A stretch of DNA of 14,914 bases, taken from the NCBI GenBank assembly GCA_964430365.1, contig CAYSEU010000015.1:1-14914 (forward strand), written 5' to 3'. The position numbers and the translations under genes are program-made. Under the pieces are notes generated by a model. The model ran no database searches and had not been told where the DNA came from. It saw only the letters and a program-made list of their open reading frames with translations. Source of the stretch: JAVEVH01 sp964430365 (GTDB taxonomy: Bacteria > Patescibacteriota > Dojkabacteria > SC72). Shown one piece after another: positions 13,208-14,914 of the stretch. Numbering within the stretch: position 1 is the first letter of the stretch; each line of letters opens with the position of its first letter.

Positions 13208-13256
13208 AATATAAAGAGAGAGGAGGGATAAGAACTTACTCTTTCCCTCCTCTTTC
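13208..13256 (-). terminator. Terminator of rny
   Basis: On the minus strand AGAGGAGGG and CCCTCCTCT (13245-13253 and 13219-13227) form a perfect 9-bp stem. The 17-nt loop can pair further (AAGAG with TTCTT), and a T-rich stretch (TCTTTATATT) follows. It lies about 45 nt after the rny stop codon. Confidence 0.75.
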
Positions 13257-13300
13257 AAAAGCTTTAAAGCCCTGTAGTATATCTCACTAGAAGATATCAG

Positions 13301-14764
13301 TTATCTAGCTATTTCCACTGCTCTTGTCTCTCTAATTAGTGTTACTTCTACATTACCAGGATAGTTTTGAGTCTTTTCAATAGTAGCTGCTAAGTCTTTA
13401 GCAAGCACTGTCATCTCATCATCAGAGATTAATGCAGGCTTTACAATTATTCTTAACTCTCTACCAGCTTTAATAGCGAAGACCTCTTCAATCTTATCTC
13501 CACCTAATTCTCTTGCTACATTTTCCAATGCCTCTATTCTTTGAATATACTGCTCATAGCTATCCTTTCTAGCACCAGGTCTTGCTCCAGATATTGCATC
13601 TGCGATATATACTAATACTGCTTCTACAGATTGTGGCTCTATATCTAAGTGATGTGCCTCAATAGCATTTACTAACTTATCATCCAATCCATACTTTCTA
13701 GCAATTTGACCAGATATATGGTGGTGAGGGCTATCAATCTTATGTGTAAGTACTTTACCTACATCGTGGAGTAAGCATGCTCTCTTAACTAAATCTACGT
13801 TTGCACCAACCTCTGCAGCAAGAACCTCACCAAGTCTCATCATCTCAATTGTATGAGACATTAAAGATTGGCCGTAGCTAGTCCTATACTTCATCTTACC
13901 AAGAAGTTTTAATAGACCAATATCAATACCTGGCCATCCTGCCTCTTCAGCAAGTATTTGTCCATTCTTTTTTATCTCAATTGAAATTTCATTTTTCGCT
14001 TTTCTTATTGCTTCTTCTATGGAGCTTGGATGTATTCTGCCATCCCCTATTAACTTACTTAATGCTACAGAAGCGATTTCTCTTCTAAGTGGATCAAAGG
14101 AAGAAAGTGCAATTGTATTTGGTGATTCATCAACTATTACATCTACACCAGTTAACTTCTCAAATGCTCTAATATTTCTACCCTCTTTACCTATTACTCT
14201 ACCCTTCACCTTATCATCATCAATCTTAATAGTAGAAGTTGTAGTTTCCCCTACATAGTCGGTTGCAATCCTTTGCATAGATTCAACCAATATTTCTTTG
14301 GCTTTTTCGTCTGCAATCTCTTCAGCATGCTTTTCTGCTTGTCTAATCTTTTTTGCTTCGTAGTTTTTAATATCTTCATCTACTTGGCTCATTAGTTTCT
14401 CTCTTGCTTCTTCTTGTGTAAGACCAGAAATTCTCTCTAGCTCATCCTTAAGTTGAGCTCTACTCTTTTCTAAACCCCTTTGCATCTTTTTAACTGCCTC
14501 CGATGCAATCTCTACCTCTTCACTCTTCTTATCTAGCATTTTAGTTCTCTCATTTAATTTCTTCTCTCTTTCTAAGAGTAACTCCTCATGCTCATCTGTT
14601 TCCTTTCTAAGAACTCTTAATCTCTCTTCAGATCTATGTTTGTTCTCCTCTATCTCTTTCTCTGCTTCGGCAATCTTATTACCGATTATCTTGTTTGCAA
14701 CCCTAGTTATTTCTTCTTCTGGTATATCTTTTACATTTACCCATCTCTTTGCGAATTTGAGATA
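13301..14764 (-). CDS. rny: Ribonuclease Y (5' end missing at the contig edge)
   Basis: RNase Y is a membrane-anchored endoribonuclease that starts mRNA decay. About 487 authentic codons are present. In order: a long charged coiled coil (roughly from VKDIPEEEITRVANK to DEKAKEILVES), a KH domain (IDDDKVKGRVIGKEGRNIRA), an HD domain with LLHDVGKVL and the distal AHHLDIEPQ, and the C-terminal NVEVTLIRETRAVEIAR end. The frame remains open to the window edge at 14914, but its first ~50 residues are the antisense of an inverted rny copy and are not a real N-terminus. The expected short membrane anchor of RNase Y is therefore lost; authentic sequence ends near YLKFAKRWVNV (about 14764). Terminator at 13208-13256. 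Confidence 0.93.
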   Translation of the reverse strand, partial: YLKFAKRWVNVKDIPEEEITRVANKIIGNKIAEAEKEIEENKHRSEERLRVLRKETDEHEELLLEREKKLNERTKMLDKKSEEVEIASEAVKKMQRGLEKSRAQLKDELERISGLTQEEAREKLMSQVDEDIKNYEAKKIRQAEKHAEEIADEKAKEILVESMQRIATDYVGETTTSTIKIDDDKVKGRVIGKEGRNIRAFEKLTGVDVIVDESPNTIALSSFDPLRREIASVALSKLIGDGRIHPSSIEEAIRKAKNEISIEIKKNGQILAEEAGWPGIDIGLLKLLGKMKYRTSYGQSLMSHTIEMMRLGEVLAAEVGANVDLVKRACLLHDVGKVLTHKIDSPHHHISGQIARKYGLDDKLVNAIEAHHLDIEPQSVEAVLVYIADAISGARPGARKDSYEQYIQRIEALENVARELGGDKIEEVFAIKAGRELRIIVKPALISDDEMTVLAKDLAATIEKTQNYPGNVEVTLIRETRAVEIAR

Positions 14765-14914
14765 TGCGAATGTAGAAATAACTAGGGTTGCAGATAAATT
14801 AATCGGTAATAAGATAGAAGAAGCCGAAAAAGAAATAGAAGAGAACAAAAAGAAATCAGAAGAAAGATTAAGAGTTCTTAGAAAAGAAACAAACAAACCA
14901 AACACACCCAACAC
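14760..14914 (+). pseudogene. Inverted, diverged fragment of rny at the window edge
   Basis: Read on the plus strand, 14775-14891 encodes EITRVADKLIGNKIEEAEKE and onwards through SEERLRVLRKET. This is the same segment as in rny on the minus strand, with five amino-acid differences in 39 codons and about 17 of 117 base differences by hand count. Most base changes are synonymous. An in-frame 18-nt deletion removes the KDIPEE codons. The arms begin with the exact 15-bp inverted repeat 14700-14714 / 14776-14790, and the palindrome is centred near 14753. The last ~24 bases are low-complexity A/C and do not match rny. Assembly chimera is more likely than a functional gene. Confidence 0.75.

Noticed and set aside
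14019..14258. Plus-strand frame inside rny
   Set aside because: Antisense to the conserved KH domain of RNase Y, low-complexity composition.
14765..14914. N-terminus of RNase Y reading to the window edge (GTG at 14914)
   Set aside because: These residues are the antisense of an inverted rny copy on the plus strand; the open frame there is a by-product.
1..14914. Reassigned UGA codon (glycine), as in some CPR lineages
   Set aside because: TGA ends pyrH (8921) and the membrane-protein gene (9622) at sensible positions, and no gene needs TGA read through.

Overview
The window is an AT-rich stretch of bacterial chromosome carrying mostly housekeeping genes. The layout suggests a streamlined member of the Candidate Phyla Radiation (Patescibacteria). 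Evidence for that is the very short spacers, three convergent gene pairs that overlap at their 3' ends, CPR-like variants of the LysRS and GlyRS signature motifs, few Shine-Dalgarno sequences, and an anchored CAP-domain protein. I cannot name the lineage; Dojkabacteria/WS6 or Katanobacteria would fit, but that is a guess. TGA is used as a stop (8921 and 9622, minus strand), so the code is standard and not the UGA=Gly code of Gracilibacteria/Absconditabacteria.

Layout. 1-2486: 5'-truncated miaA (+), overlapping tail-to-tail with a thpR/serS operon (-). 2487-2752: serS promoter and a compact ~170-bp repeat element (two tandem GGGACAGACCT pairs around a large imperfect hairpin). 2753-5635: DHH-family phosphoesterase (+), overlapping tail-to-tail with a small conserved-looking protein that follows lysS (-). 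5636-5743: mirror-symmetric divergent lysS/glyS promoters. 5744-8916: glycyl-tRNA synthetase (+), a divergent Gre-factor paralogue (-), trmD with tRNA-Glu(CTC) 7 nt upstream (-), and a canonical greA (+). 8921-11819: operon of CAP-domain surface protein, multi-pass membrane protein and UMP kinase (-). 11869-12500: a REP-associated tyrosine transposase (RAYT) module with 23-bp imperfect terminal inverted repeats. 12510-12961: HU gene with its own promoter, strong SD and terminator. 13208-14764: RNase Y gene (-) with terminator.

Functionally the window is dominated by translation and RNA metabolism: three aminoacyl-tRNA synthetases, two tRNA-modifying enzymes, a tRNA, two RNA-polymerase cleavage factors, RNase Y, a nano-RNase-like enzyme and a 2H phosphoesterase. 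The mobile-DNA component is the RAYT module and the repeat element near 2.6 kb, which could be a non-autonomous relative of RAYT-mobilised repeats.

Both ends are incomplete. miaA lacks its N-terminal P-loop region. The right end is an inverted, ~85 % identical second copy of the rny 5' region, followed by low-complexity A/C sequence; this looks more like a chimeric contig end than a genuine gene start.
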